DNA of 64,000 nt from NCBI GenBank assembly GCA_025345505.1, contig JANVCC010000020.1:50014401-50078400 (forward strand). The letters are read 5' to 3'. A program made the translations under genes and the position numbers. This document shows, in pieces, positions 1 to 61,900 of this stretch. Numbering within the stretch: the first letter of the stretch is position 1; each line of letters starts with the position of its first letter. The notes under the pieces are model-generated. The model searched no databases and was not told the origin of the DNA. It saw nothing but the letters and a program-made list of their open reading frames with translations. The DNA comes from Todiramphus chloris collaris. Lineage: Eukaryota; Chordata; Aves; Coraciiformes; Alcedinidae.

Positions 1-50288
<50,288 letters not shown>

Positions 50289-51507
50289 AGTTGGAGAACA
50301 CAGCATCCTTAAAATAAGAGCAAAATTCAAAATAACATTGCTGAGGTTGAAAAGTGGGCTTTTTCCTTTGTTTTTATTTTTTGGATTTTTTTTTGGGGGG
50401 GTGGTGCTGCTGGTTTGTCTTTTTTGGGTTTAATATATAAAGTATACCTACGGACCACCAAGTCTTAAGTGTTTATTTCTGTTTTAACACTGGGCACTGA
50501 ATTTCCTTTGTGGAATCTCCACAAGAATTTCCTTTGTTGAGAAAAACACTAATTGGAAGATGAAGAAGTTTTGGGGTTTTTTTTAAATGCAGTCCTGTAT
50601 TCCTTTCTGTATCTCACCTGGCAGCTTGCCTGTATCAGAATTACAAAATCAGAGCCTTGAAACACAACAGGTATTTTAAACATCATCTCAAATAGCCACA
50701 AAACTGTAGTCAAGTCATGTTATTTACCATTTGTGTTCTCATGTGATGTATTGTGTAGAAACCCCATGCTGCCAGATCCCAACAAGCAACAACTCATCAG
50801 ATGCTTGGCACCTGATGTCATCGAGCCCACTGAACTGGATCTTCTGCTAAGTCACTGTAATACTCAGTATAGTAAGGAGCTGAATGTGAGCAATTTAAAA
50901 TTATATTTCAAGGTGTTTTTCAGGCAGCAACAGTAGACGGTTAAAAGTTAACTGTATATATTCAAAAGTAGAGTATGTACAAAGTCATCAGCCAAATTCA
51001 TCAGTGGTTAACAGTAACTTGACAGGATATTTTTGCAGTCCAGTGATGTCATTCACAAGTGCCATATCAACTCTATCATGTCTAAAAGAAGCCAATATGC
51101 TGTAAAAGTTACTGCCAGGGTTAGTGTGAGGGAAACACGGTGTATTTGTGCCAAAACTGATCAGTGCTCCCAGGAATTATGTATTAGGCACTTTAAGAAA
51201 AGTTTACATCTTACATTGCTTGTATAGAAATTGCATTTTGATGCTGTTGCTGCAGATCCAAGATACTACAGTTCATTGTAACTTAAAGATTGTTTAAATG
51301 GCTTTTGGCAAGAAGTTTGTAACTGTGAAAATGTAAAAAAGTATTTATACACTTCAGAATCACAACATTGTAGAAAATCACATACATGTTGCCACATGAT
51401 AAAATTAGTAAACACAAATGCTAAGAGTATGTTTGCATGTGATACAAATGCTAAGACTGTAATGTCTACTATATGACCACAGTCATTCTACTAGCTGGTA
51501 AATACTG

Positions 51508-51513
51508 AATAAA
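51508..51513 (+). terminator. PLCB4 poly(A) signal, proximal
   Basis: AATAAA within TGAATAAATG, followed by T-rich DNA. It could give a 3' UTR about 500 bases shorter. Confidence 0.55.
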
Positions 51514-51955
51514 TGTATGGCACAGAATAATGTTTGATTAATTACAAAGACTTTTAGCATAACAAGGTCTCTCTATATATATGTGTGTATATTAATTACG
51601 TGGGCATTCTTGATACTTGTAGTAAAAGAAAAGTACATAACTAATTTAATTTTACACAGAAGTATTTATGCAGATTTTCAGAATTTCATATCAGGAATAA
51701 CCTTTTTATGTGCATTACATATAAAAACAATTTGATATTGTGTTAATTTGCATGTTTCCAGCGCTTGCTGTAGTTATATTGCAAAATGGTGCATGTAAGC
51801 ATTCTGCTTTGGAATTCATCCATGCTGCCAATTCAAAGACTGCATGGAAAGCTGGCAGTTTAGAACAAATCAGACTCCTGATTTCAATGTACTAAGCACC
51901 AATTATTTTGTTGTATATGCTTGTACAAACAAATTCTACATATTCCTATAAAAAA

Positions 51956-51961
51956 AATAAA
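51956..51961 (+). terminator. PLCB4 poly(A) signal, middle
   Basis: AATAAA at the end of an A-rich run, followed by TGAAGAG. It is one of two signals close to the inferred 3' end. Confidence 0.5.
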
Positions 51962-52016
51962 TGAAGAGAGATAATTATGTTATTGTCAGTCCTGAAATGA
52001 AACTTTCAACTTCTCT

Positions 52017-52022
52017 AATAAA
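52017..52022 (+). terminator. PLCB4 poly(A) signal, distal
   Basis: AATAAA in CTAATAAAAACC. GT-rich DNA about 30-60 bases downstream (GTAGGGTGGTGGG) could be the downstream element, which makes this the favoured end of the transcript. Confidence 0.6.
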
Positions 52023-52225
52023 AACCTTAAAAATTCAAACCCTTTAGATTTGACTGTAGTGAATTGTAGGGTGGTGGGTTTATTACTAACGAATTTTTAG
52101 TAAGCTGTATTTCCTGTAAAAATGTTCATAGTGTAAATATATTTCTATCACAGTTTAATTAGTCAAAGGAGTCTTATTTCTTTTAAGTGACAGAAGAATT
52201 GAGCAGCATCGGTCCTCACAGCACT

Positions 52226-52346
52226 GCAGAATTACCCAAGTACAGTGTAGCAGCACTACCTTGAGATGCAGCAACCTGAGTAGAGTATAGCAGCACTACC
52301 TTGAGATGCAGCAATCCAAGTACAGTGTAGGAGCACTACCTTGAGA
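52226..52346. repeat. 40-bp tandem repeat, about three copies
   Basis: Units starting at 52241, 52281 and 52321 share TAGCAGCACTACCTTGAGA with few differences, at an exact 40-base spacing. A degenerate part-copy precedes 52241 and the third copy is incomplete. Confidence 0.92.
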
Positions 52347-54856
52347 ATACAACTGAGAACAGAGGTCAGTGAAGTCTTCAGGTGTTTAAGGCAGGATTTA
52401 AACAAATGTGTGATGTTTATCCAGAATTTGCATTCTGATGCCTCTTCGCTTATGTGGAGGCGTCTCCTGCTCCATATGATCTGTAATGTTTTAAAGGCCA
52501 GTTGTGTACTGGAAACAGCTCTCCATGCTCTCTAAGCTTGGCTTCCGTGCTAGAGGGAGCTGGGAGCAGCAGTGTTTTCAGAGCTTGACAGAGAGGGATC
52601 CAGCATCTCAAACAAGGCAGTGATTTTTATTTTTGTTTTGAATTTAAAATGTCTTCTAAAACACAGCTGGAATTTTATACTGTTACATACTGCAGTGATT
52701 TCTAGCCAGTAAGGAGAAGCAAATGACAGGATACAGAGGGAACTGGCTGGTAAAGCATTGAATGTTACTAGTTTTCTTAGGCTCAGTTAACAGCCTGGCT
52801 GGAAACCACTGCTGTATCTGTTAAAGAAATAACTGGAAATGGAGGACTGGGGTGCAGCTCACATCATTCTCTGAGAAAAATCAAACCTACCTGTCTCAGT
52901 TGCCTGGCAAGTATCTTATGCACCAGGGAATATGCTGGTTTGCGAAAGATAGAAAATACTGTCCACAGCCTCCTTTAGAGTCTGTGCTTGCTGCTCAGCC
53001 AGGAGTGAGACATCTATCAAGTCAAAGAGAAAATGTGCTTCTGTGAAACCAAGGAGCTGGGTAGCCTCAGCTTCCAGACTCAGCTCCCAGAATGGTATTT
53101 CATCCATCCACAATTTAGCATAAAATTCAGACAGTAATTTGAAATTAAGTGATGAATTTTGTCAGCTAAGTATTTTGAAATACTGGTTAAGTAGTATTTG
53201 ATTCCAAAATTATTTGAAGTTTGGCCGCTAATGTAATGAGGTGAGAATTTCCATTGAGATGAAATAGGCTAATCAATTTGAACATTGATACTGAGCTAAA
53301 GCAGTTTAAAATGTCATTCCCTGCTGGGGTGATAGATTCCACTTTACTGAAATTTCATTGAGGGAAGTGGCTGATTCTCCCTGTCTGAATCTTCAGATAA
53401 ATTCAACACAGCTGTGATGGGGGGGGGTGCAGTGTCATGGTACCCTCACCTCACAGGCAGCCTGAGATTCTTTCACTCCCAGTAATTTGAGGGTTGGTCA
53501 TTAACTTGACTGTTTCCAGGTGGGGATCTCTTTAACCCCCCACCCCACTTAAGTCCAAATTTCATTGACAGAGACCCAGAATACTCCTTGGGTGCTGCTT
53601 TCCTTGCAGACTCAAGGGCTGCCTGTGAAACTGGCTGCCAGTGGCAGAGGCATCTGAGAGTTACATGGCCAGAAAAGCCCCAGTCCCAGGTATGTGCCGG
53701 CAGTGATCCCAGAACTGCAGCCCTGCTGTCACTTCACTGCCTGCTCCTGGCAAGGAGGCTGGTAAGAGTTACTTGCTGTCTGGTAGTTGATGGGTAGCAG
53801 GGGGAAATTCATCCTTTGGCAATACAGAGGTAGTTTCCACAGCTTGGAGTAAGGGCAGGTTGCAGAGCTGGCTCCAGGTGACCCTATTTGTGACCATAAA
53901 TTGGCTCTGACCACAGCATTTCAGGTCAGGTAATGCTGCCCTGACTCCCTCCGGTGAGACTTTTCTGCTCTGTCCATGTTTTGGGGCTTTCTTGGTGTGA
54001 AGTCTTAGTCCTTTTCTGTGTTTACTGTGGAGAATGGGATAAACACAGCTCTGGAGACGGAATGAGGATTGTCACTGAAGCTGAAGGCTTTTTTTGCTGT
54101 GCAGCTGGCAAGTGTGAGGAGAGCTTGGTTCTGTGCCGTGGGGATCGGGTCTGTGGATCAGGCTTGCCCATGTCTCTAACACATCTGCTTTCCCCCAGCT
54201 GCTCCTTGTGACATCCTTCTACACAGGCTGGATGTGGGGGAAGCTGCTCAGGATCATATTTGGGTCTTAGAAGCTACCTGGAAAACACAAAAAAAAAGAA
54301 GGAAATTCAATAGCAGGTGGAAACTAAGGCTATTTAAATACTAAGGTCCTCAGTGAAAGACCTGAGGAAGCCTGGCATTATAAGCACCAAAGAAATATAG
54401 TCTGCTGCAGTCAAAGAATCTCTGATGGAAGATTTTTAAAATTTATTTTTTATCTGCAGGTTAATCCTGTATCAAGAATGATACAGGTCTGGCTCTGTTT
54501 AGGGGGACAGGAATGACTAGCATGAAACAAGAGACAGAGGAAATGGACAGAATATAATATTTAATTTTATCAAGTAGAGAAGAAATTTCAACAGAACAGA
54601 AAAACCAGAATTTCCTTCAGTATCTGCTTTTACTTTTAAAGAGCTATTTTCCAGCAAGAAAACTCTGTGCATGTGTTCCCTGGCAGAGAAAGCGCAGCTG
54701 CCCACCATCAAAACTCACCTTGTAATACCTTGTTTCACAAAACCTTGGATCATTTCCTCCTCTTTTTGCGGAACTGGAAATACAAATGGCTAGTGAATCC
54801 TTGTAACGCCACACACTCCGAATAGCTGCAGTCCCTTTGCCTTTATATAGAAAAAA

Positions 54857-54872
54857 ATATATATATATATAT
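54857..54872. repeat. (AT)8 microsatellite
   Basis: Alternating AT after a short A run, just upstream of the GC-rich LAMP5 promoter region. Confidence 0.9.
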
Positions 54873-55014
54873 CTCCTTGGTAGTAGGCTTCTGTTCCCTG
54901 CTGCTTCTGAGACGGGTTGTAAATATTCGGGTATGCTCTTCATACGGGGGAGAGGGTGGCAGTGTTTTAAAGGACTGTAAAAAGTCCCCATGAGAGGCGG
55001 GAAAAAAATATTTT

Positions 55015-55330
55015 ACCGTTGTATCGCCCGGAGGAGGGGAAAGGCGAAGCCAAGGGGTGGGAGTCGGGGGTCGGTGCGGCCGGCGCTGCCCGAGGAGCGG
55101 GCCGCGGCAGGTCACGGTGTGCCCAACTCGGTTCCTTCTGCCGCCGGCAGTGCCTCCTGCCTCCCAGCCGCTGCATCGGACCCCCCGGCAACTCAGCCTG
55201 GCTGGGAGCACGCCTGCTCGCGCGGGAGACCCCTCCGCCGAGGAGTCGGGGATGAGGGGTTTATTTCACCCCCAGCACTGCTCGCCCGGCGAGTCCGATG
55301 CCCTCCAGCCCGCCCAGTAATGCTGGTCTG
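55015..55330. promoter_or_regulatory. Upstream CpG-dense cluster
   Basis: About 300 bases are dense in CG dinucleotides and GC-rich, in contrast to the AT-rich DNA to the left. It lies about 1 kb upstream of the LAMP5 start codon and is separated from the main CpG island by about 250 bases of lower GC. It may be a second promoter or a divergent transcript start; there is no direct evidence of which. Confidence 0.6.
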
Positions 55331-56137
55331 TATTGCTTTAACGCGCCTTCTCGGTGCTGCCGGGACAGCTCCTCTTGCTCCGTGATGTTGTACGTTACGG
55401 TATGTTTTACGGTGTGTCAGAACATCTGAAGAGCTCAGGTGTGTTGATGGCCGTTTACAAAAGAGTGCCGAGGTTCTGTCTGGCCTTGCCGTACAAAAAT
55501 AGCTGCACGTTTCTTTCTAAATTAACACACAAAGCAGCTGTTCGCTTTCACCGAAATTACTGACGCTCGGTGAGCAGCCGGCGCTGTACTAGATAACCCC
55601 TCCTCCACTCTCTCCGCTGTCCCGTTTTAGCGGTTCCTCTGGCTCTCGGGCGGGAGTAGCCGCCTGGAGGGGTGGTGGGGAGCGGGCCGTGCCCCGGGAC
55701 GATTCAGGGCTCCCCCTGGGGTGCGGTCCCGCTTCCACCCCTTCCCTGCCCGGTGCAGCGGGGGACGCTCGGGGCGGTTTAGTCCCGCTCCAGCGGCACG
55801 TCGGAGCGGGCCGGCTCTCTTGGAGTCTCCCAGCTCCCTCCGCCGGGATCCCCGAGAGCCCCTCCGTGGGGGTCGGCGGAGCCCCCAACGCCGGAGGAGG
55901 AGAGGGGTGGGGGAATCCCTCCTCCCCGCCTCGTCTCCGCGTACGCGCCGTCCCTCGGCGTGGGCGCTTCCATCAGCTCCGCGGGCATCTCCCCTCCTCC
56001 TCCCCACACACCCTTCCCCATCCCTCCTCCCCGCCACTCCGCAGCAGAGTGCTTTTGCAGCAGCTCCTGAGAAAGGAGGTGTTTCATTTTTTTTTTTTCC
56101 CTCCTGTTTTTGATTCTTTTTTCTTTTTCTTTCCGTC

Positions 56138-56239
56138 GTGTGGGTTTTTGGGTTTGTTTTTTTTTGTTTGTTTGGTTGGTTGGTTGGTTTTGGGTTGGTT
56201 TTTGGTTGGGGTTTTTTTTTGTGGTTTTTGGGTTTTTTT
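56138..56239 (+). repeat. G/T-rich tract upstream of LAMP5 start, with a quadruplex motif
   Basis: About 100 bases composed almost only of G and T. They include GGTTGGTTGGTTGG at 56174-56187, a known two-tetrad G-quadruplex pattern, and further GGG and GGGG groups. It ends about 90 bases before the LAMP5 ATG. Confidence 0.9.
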
Positions 56240-56326
56240 CACCTCCCTCCTTTTTCTTCCCTTCCTCCGGAGCAGACCCTTTCGGAGGAGCAGCAGCCGC
56301 GGACACGCCGGGGCCGAGCAGGGAGG

Positions 56327-56366
56327 ATGGCCGGGATGCGCCTCCCGGGGATGCTCTTCCTTTTGC
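56327..56366 (+). CDS. LAMP5: LAMP5 exon 1 (coding part)
   Basis: Encodes [13 protein letters not shown] plus one base, the core of the signal peptide, followed by a GTGAGT donor. The 5' UTR start is unknown. Two further in-frame ATGs (56336, 56351) follow, but the first has the best context. Confidence 0.9.
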
Positions 56367-58941
56367 GTGAGTACCGTGGCGGTGAATCGCGACACGGAGC
56401 AATGTCGCGATGAGACGATCCCTAGCGCTGAGACAGACCTGGCACTGCTAGAGCATGGGTCCTGTTTCACAGCCACTGGCTGCCCCATCTCCACTGCATG
56501 CTCGAACGCGACAGAGACGCCCCGTCGCGATAGAAGAGCTTACTCTCGCGAACTCGGGGGGGGGATGAGGGGGGATGTTAAGGCCCCGGGCGCTGCCGGC
56601 GCTCAGCGCCTCTCTGCCCGCAGACGCCGCGGCTCACCTGGCTGCCGAGCAAGAAGTTGAAAATCTCTCCGGGCTCTCCCCTAACCCCGAAAAGGATATT
56701 TTCGTGGTGCGGGAAAACCGGACGACGTGTCTCATGGCGGAATTCGCCGCCAAGTTCATCGTCCCCTACGACGTGTGGGCCAGCAACTACGTGGATGTGA
56801 GTGGGGACCGGGGGCGGGGGGAGCCGGGGCTCGGGTTCGCAGCGCTGCAGCCGCGGAGCCTCTGCACCTTGTCACGGCAGGACTGGGGGAGGGAGGGAGG
56901 GAGCGAGGGAGGGGAATCCGCCGGTAGTTTTGGAAAGTCCTTTATTTTTTCCGAGGATATTCAGCCGGGGGCCTGTGGGGGTCTGTGGGCGTCCGAAGGG
57001 TTCCCTGAGCCCCGCTCCTCGCTTGCAGCTGCTCACGGAACAAGCCGATATACCGCTGGCGCGGGGCGCCGAGATGAACGGCAAGTGCGGCACCAACGAG
57101 TCGGAGCTGGAAATCTCTTGGCTGGAGCAAGCGTACACCCTCAAACTCTTCTTCCTGAAGGTACGGGGCTCCCCCCGACCCCGCACGCCCGGGAGCTGGG
57201 GTAGAGGGGTGCACGGCGCTATTGCCGGGGTCCTGACTAGCCCTGTCTCGGCAGGAGGGGCACAACACGTCGCGGGGACAGGAGGCTTTCTGGAAGCTCA
57301 GCCGGATCCAGTTCACCTACGACACGTCGGAGCGCACCTACTTCAAGGACGCCGTCAACGGTAAGAGGCCCGGGGGGATGGGGTTTAAAGCGGCTCCCTG
57401 AGGTCTGGCGAGCCCGGAGCTGGGGAGGAGAAGATACGGACACCCCGCGGGTTACTCTCCTAAATGCAGGAAAAAGCAAGCCCAAACCCGCCTGACAAAG
57501 CTAGAACCAGGTGCCAGTTTTAAACTGCCTATTAATGATGTGTGTCCCCCCACCCTTTTTATTCTTGTTTATAATTACCGCGGTTGCCGTGGGGAAGGAG
57601 AGATCTGCCCATTTGCTGCGGGACCCAGGGGGCAGGCAGCGGGGCAGAGGTCCACTCGCTCTGGAAAAATTTGTCTCCTTTCCTGCAGATGTTTTTTAAG
57701 GTTGATTATGTCCTCTGTTCTGATGATGGCTGAGGAGGCGAGAAAGCACCAGTTTCCTATGATAGCGATGAGATTGACACCAATATCCATACCCCTACAG
57801 GATTCCACACCCAAGAGCCTCCTCTTTTTCTCACAGGGTTTCCTTTCTTTTGGCTTTCGTTTTGATTTCATTTCTGCTCAGAAATAGGTTGTCTTGTATT
57901 GAAAATTGAAATACGATCATTTGCAAGTTGTTCTTCCTCAAGATTCTCAAACACCAATGAATGGTGTGTTAAGAGTTTGGGGCATAAGATACTGGACATA
58001 GAGCCGTTTTTCCACTGCTGCTTTTGTCCCCAAAAAATGGTGATGGCCATGCCTCATTCTCCTTTGTAAATGCGAAACACCCATTGCCTTTCTATGCTGC
58101 TGTAGGGGAACAAAGGGCTGCAGAAGAGTGGAAGGTGGATGGCATCCCTCACTCCACCTTGCTGAGCCATATTTGGCCTTCATTTCTAGAACAAGCTTGA
58201 TGTGATGGGGAAACTTTTTTTTTTTTTTTTCTGTAATCTCTACATGAGTGAAATTGTGGTGTTGTATTTTCAGGAGAGACATTGTGGCCTGTTTTGCTGT
58301 GTAGTGAGGTCCCCAAATTGCCTGGCTCCTTCCCACCTGAATTCAGAGCTGTTTCCTGAATGTAGGGAGTACAAGCACAGTCCACGGCTGAAACCTGCAT
58401 ATCCATCAATAGAAACCATTCCTCTGACTTTATGGACTTAAAGTCCTGTGAAATGCGCATAGCTGGCGGTAGCAGAGCCATCTCTCGCCTTCATGCTGGC
58501 CGGACTGCACGCTGTGACTGTTCCTGTTTGTGGGCAGGGGACCCCAGTGTGGGGACTGCCCCGGTTGTGTGGCGGTGTTATGCAGAAAGCACAGTCCCAG
58601 CCCAGGAGAAAATGCTGCTTTACGAGCAGTGGAGTGTGCGGCTGCTGCATTGCACACTGCCTGCGTACCCTGGTGTTCAACTCATTAGCTTTAACTCGCA
58701 TCAGTCCCCCAGACACGGGACCTGACCTCTGGTGTTTCTGCCCCTTGGCCAGCCCGGAAGCACACGGCCAGCTCACACCGGCTCTCTGCCCTGGTCACCC
58801 CAGCTGGGAAGTCGTACGAGTGCCAGGCACAGCAGACCATCTCCCTTGTCTCCACTGACCACCAGAAGTCTGTGCAGCTCTTGCTGTCGGAAGTGCGAAT
58901 CCAGCCCTTTGACATCACCGCAGATTTTGTCTTCAGTGAAG
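56327..58941 (+). CDS. LAMP5: LAMP5, lysosome-associated membrane protein 5 (spliced; last exon outside window)
   Basis: LAMP5 (BAD-LAMP) is a type I membrane glycoprotein of endosomal and synaptic vesicles in GABAergic neurons and plasmacytoid dendritic cells. Five exons encode 213 residues of a protein of about 280: a signal peptide (1-21, hydrophobic, ending HLAA), then the single LAMP lumenal domain. Diagnostic stretches are [40 protein letters not shown] and [12 protein letters not shown]. Three of the four conserved cysteines are visible (49, 91, 174). The fourth, the membrane helix and the cytosolic tail belong to the missing last exon. N-X-S/T sites are at 27, 45, 94 and 119. The ATG has A at -3 and G at +4. 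No break is seen. Confidence 0.96.
56367..56623 (+). other. LAMP5: LAMP5 intron 1
   Basis: A 257-nt CpG-rich GT-AG intron with G9 (56556-56564) and G6 (56569-56574) runs. It is shorter than about 300 bases but listed because it separates the signal-peptide exon. Confidence 0.88.
56624..56796 (+). CDS. LAMP5: LAMP5 exon 2
   Basis: Completes the signal peptide (HAAAHLAA) and encodes the first lumenal residues through [12 protein letters not shown], including the N-R-T glycosylation site and Cys49. Splice sites are CGCAG and GTGAGT. Confidence 0.96.
57029..57160 (+). CDS. LAMP5: LAMP5 exon 3
   Basis: Forty-four codons, starting [20 protein letters not shown] and ending [10 protein letters not shown]. 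It contains Cys91 and an N-E-S glycosylation site at residue 94. It is phase 0 at both ends, with TGCAG and GTACGG splice sites. Confidence 0.96.
57255..57360 (+). CDS. LAMP5: LAMP5 exon 4
   Basis: Encodes [20 protein letters not shown] and then [15 protein letters not shown], with an N-T-S site at residue 119. The preceding intron is only 94 nt. Splice sites are GGCAG and GTAAGA. Confidence 0.96.
57361..58752 (+). other. LAMP5: LAMP5 intron 4
   Basis: A 1.4-kb GT-AG intron in which GC content falls from the CpG island. A T-rich run lies at about 58217-58230. Several overlapping open frames on both strands look accidental. Confidence 0.83.
58753..58941 (+). CDS. LAMP5: LAMP5 exon 5
   Basis: Encodes [20 protein letters not shown] followed by [13 protein letters not shown] and a stretch ending ITADFVFSE. 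Cys174 is here. The donor is GTAAGG, with one base carried into the next exon, which should begin with the conserved EHKCP motif. Confidence 0.97.
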
Positions 58942-61900
58942 GTAAGGTGCAGGGTGAAGGAATGTCCTGCATCCCCAAGATGCTGACACTGCTGTGACCT
59001 TTGTGTGTTGAAATCTACTGAAGGAATTTGGGTCCCATCTTTATCCCATCTTCCCCTCCGTCCAGCAGGTTGTCAGTGCTCCCTGCAGTCCCTCCAACCC
59101 ATTCCCTGCCTCTGTTGTTCCCCAAAAGCCTTGAAAAATTCAGGTCACCTGCCAAAACATGGGCTATTGTTGCATGTACGTTGGCTTCTGTAAGGACTTA
59201 CCTAGTTGAGTTGCCAGCAAGCCCCAGAGTTGCCTGGTCCCTGGTGAGCTCTGCAAAGTTTAGGTGTCTCCTCTGCAACACAGGAGATGCTTCAGTACGC
59301 CTCCAGGGGCTTTTGAGGGCCGCTGCATGCTGAAGAAATCTTGGAGCTGCAGTGGGAAGAAACACTCACAATGCGTGTTGCTGGCTTTGATTTGATTAAT
59401 GCTCATTGCAAGGGAGAAGGAAGCATAATGGGGACTTCAGAGAGGCTTCTTGTGCACCAAACACACAGGACATGCTGTTCCTCTTTGTAGGTTTCTTTAG
59501 CGTTAATTGTGGATAAAAGAAAATGTGAGTTAACACGTGCAGTTCCTACCAAAGGCTTGTACGGGAGTCAGCAACAATACTGCCATCGGGCAGGATTCCT
59601 GCAGGTTTTGCCTGCCTTTATCTTGAGGAACCCGTGGTTCTTCTCCTTCCAGACTTCCTCCTGCCTTTTCCATCAGGTTGAATGAGGGACTGTAAACACA
59701 CTCACCTGAATCAGGGCTTCAAGACTTAGTCCCCTTTTTACAGGCCTTTTTATAGCAAATTACTTAATTCCATTATTGTAACAAGATGCAGATAAAATTT
59801 GTAATAGCCAAGTCTTTGAATAACAAGCTAGAAAATGGTGGTGTTATTTTCAAGCCTAGCATTAAAACCCTGGGGCTGTATTATTTTGCATGTGGGAAAT
59901 ACTTTAGAACACAATAAAAACTCAGCCCTGGCTATGGAGCCGAGCACTTACGCTCATGACTCACATTCCTCTCACTGATGTAGTAAACACATGCTATTAT
60001 GTACAGTGGCTCTGGCAGAGATCTGCATGGCTGAATTACTCATGGCAAGACCAGCGTAGTACAGAGTAGGTTTCATCCGTGGGCACAAATAAATTTTTTT
60101 TTTTTAATTTCCCCACTCCACCATTGCACTAGTACCGTATTTTACATAGGTTACAGGGAGAAAAAGGCAGAATTTAATACTTTCCTTACATTTTTTGTTA
60201 CCACATCTTCATCCTATTCCACTTCTTGTGGGTCCAGGCTTCCTGCACTCGGGGTTTCGCTGCGCAGACCTTTGAGGCTGAGAAAAACATATTTAAAATA
60301 TGCAAATCTGGACTTGGTTTTAACTGCTGTGTCTCTGTGATATCAAACTTGTCAAATCTGAGAGCTCACATTTAAAAAAAAAAAAAAACAAATTTGGGGT
60401 TCATTGCCAAAAGAAACTACCCTGCCTTTTTCATGTTATGCTCTTTCATATCAGGCAGTAGATTTGTTTCTGGTTGGTTGTTTTTTGTTGGGGTTTTTTG
60501 TGTGTTTTCCTTTGTTGTACTTCAGCATGTTTATTTTTCTCAAGGACAGAAGGAGACACAAGTTGGTTTAGCATCTTTAAACATGTGGGGAATTCTTCCT
60601 CCTGAGGAAATCATGGCTTCTTTCTTTGTCAAGCTTTCTGGTTTTCTGTTGTCACTCTCGATATTCAATAACACTTATTTTTGTTGAATTCCACTTTTGG
60701 AATTTGTTGAATCCAGCTAAGAGCACCTGGCGAGGACTGTCAGAAATGCCCGAGAGGCCATTTGTCAGTGGCATCTACCCTTCAGACTAGCGTGTCCTCA
60801 GCACATGCATGGCAAAACATGATCCGTTGTGGGGTCTGGGAATCACTGCCAATCTTAAATTACAGTAATTATCCTTCTCCTTTTTGGTTCATTAATTTCC
60901 CATTAGGTAAAAATCCTATTAATTATGAACAAGCTACAGAACATTTAAAAATATTTTAGAGTAGAGAAAGAAACCTGCTAGAGCAGAAGAATTGCCGGGA
61001 TGCAAGAGGGTCAGGGCCCTTTTACCATAAAGAAATGCGGGGAAAGGTTTTGTCATTTGTCCTGACACAGTCCCATCTGGTATAGATTAAAAAACTTATA
61101 GGGAGTGATTGGATTGCTTTTATGTCTCTTGAATGCTTAAACTCATGTGCTAGAATATCTTTTTTCTTTTTTCTTTTTTTTTTTTTTAAGACACTGCTTT
61201 CAACCCTCACAAATACATACATATACATATATATATCTATGAAAAAATATATATATTTACCTTTTTCAATATGGAAGTAGCAGGATAATTTTTTCATTTG
61301 GAGCTCGGGAATTTTTTATTTTTTTTTTTTAACAGGGAAAATGTGTGTACATGTGTCAGCTTAAAAGATAACTACAAGGAAAGCTGGATCAAGAGGGTGC
61401 AAGGATATGTAAATTGGTGAAAGAACACCAAAGAAATAGTCAGCTCTTTTGATTTTAATCAAAATAATGCAAAATGCTGATAACAAAGGGATACATAGGT
61501 TGAGAATTGGGGACCAGGATCCTGTGAGGTCTCATCTCCCTCTGAGCTACCCCAAACAAGGACCACAGTTTCTCAGGGGTCCTTGGCACCAAGTAGCAAC
61601 TACCTGCAAGGTGTGTGGACACATTTAACAATGCATCCAGTGTTGTTTTGTGGGGTTTTGTCTTCTTTTTTTTAACCTAATCACTTAACAGCATCCATCT
61701 CAAAATCTGAAAAATCCATCATGCCAGACACAACTGGACTGTTTTTCCATTCTTTTGAACAGCTGCTGCACTGGTCCTCAGGCTTGTGGTCGTGACTGCG
61801 GGAAACCGCTGCTATTTTTTTGCCGTGATGCTATTTGTTCTACAGAAGGATGCTGAAACAAGGAAATGGGCCTGTTGGGTGGTTTCATAGCCTAGTACTG

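Larger units (their letters stand above)
50289..52040 (+). other. PLCB4: PLCB4 3' UTR
   Basis: AT-rich sequence without coding potential follows the stops. It includes T/G-rich runs (50359-50432, 50568-50584). AATAAA signals at 51508, 51956 and 52017 suggest that the UTR ends at about 52035-52045 with alternative upstream ends. The exact cleavage site is inferred. Confidence 0.75.
52041..54989. other. Intergenic DNA between PLCB4 and LAMP5
   Basis: About 2.9 kb with no recognised gene. It holds a 40-bp tandem repeat at 52226-52346, a G-rich run near 53419 and an (AT)n run at 54857-54872. GC content rises towards the right end. Confidence 0.75.
55560..57430. promoter_or_regulatory. LAMP5: CpG island over LAMP5 promoter and first exons
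   Basis: GC-rich, CG-rich DNA spans the region upstream of the start codon, exons 1-4 and the short introns between them. An interruption by a T/G-rich tract (56085-56239) lies just before exon 1. No convincing TATA box was seen, which fits a CpG-island promoter. The transcription start cannot be placed. Confidence 0.8.

Noticed and set aside
56138-56326. In-frame extension upstream of the LAMP5 ATG
   Set aside because: The frame is open, but it begins with GTG, not ATG, and encodes Phe/Gly/Trp-rich low complexity from the G/T tract. The ATG at 56327 has a good context and is followed by a normal signal peptide.
55689-56660. Long open frame of about 323 codons on + and overlapping minus-strand frames in the CpG island
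   Set aside because: GC-rich DNA has few stops. The translation is Arg/Pro/Ser-rich and passes through the T-run as poly-Phe. It conflicts with LAMP5 exons and splice sites and has no domain.
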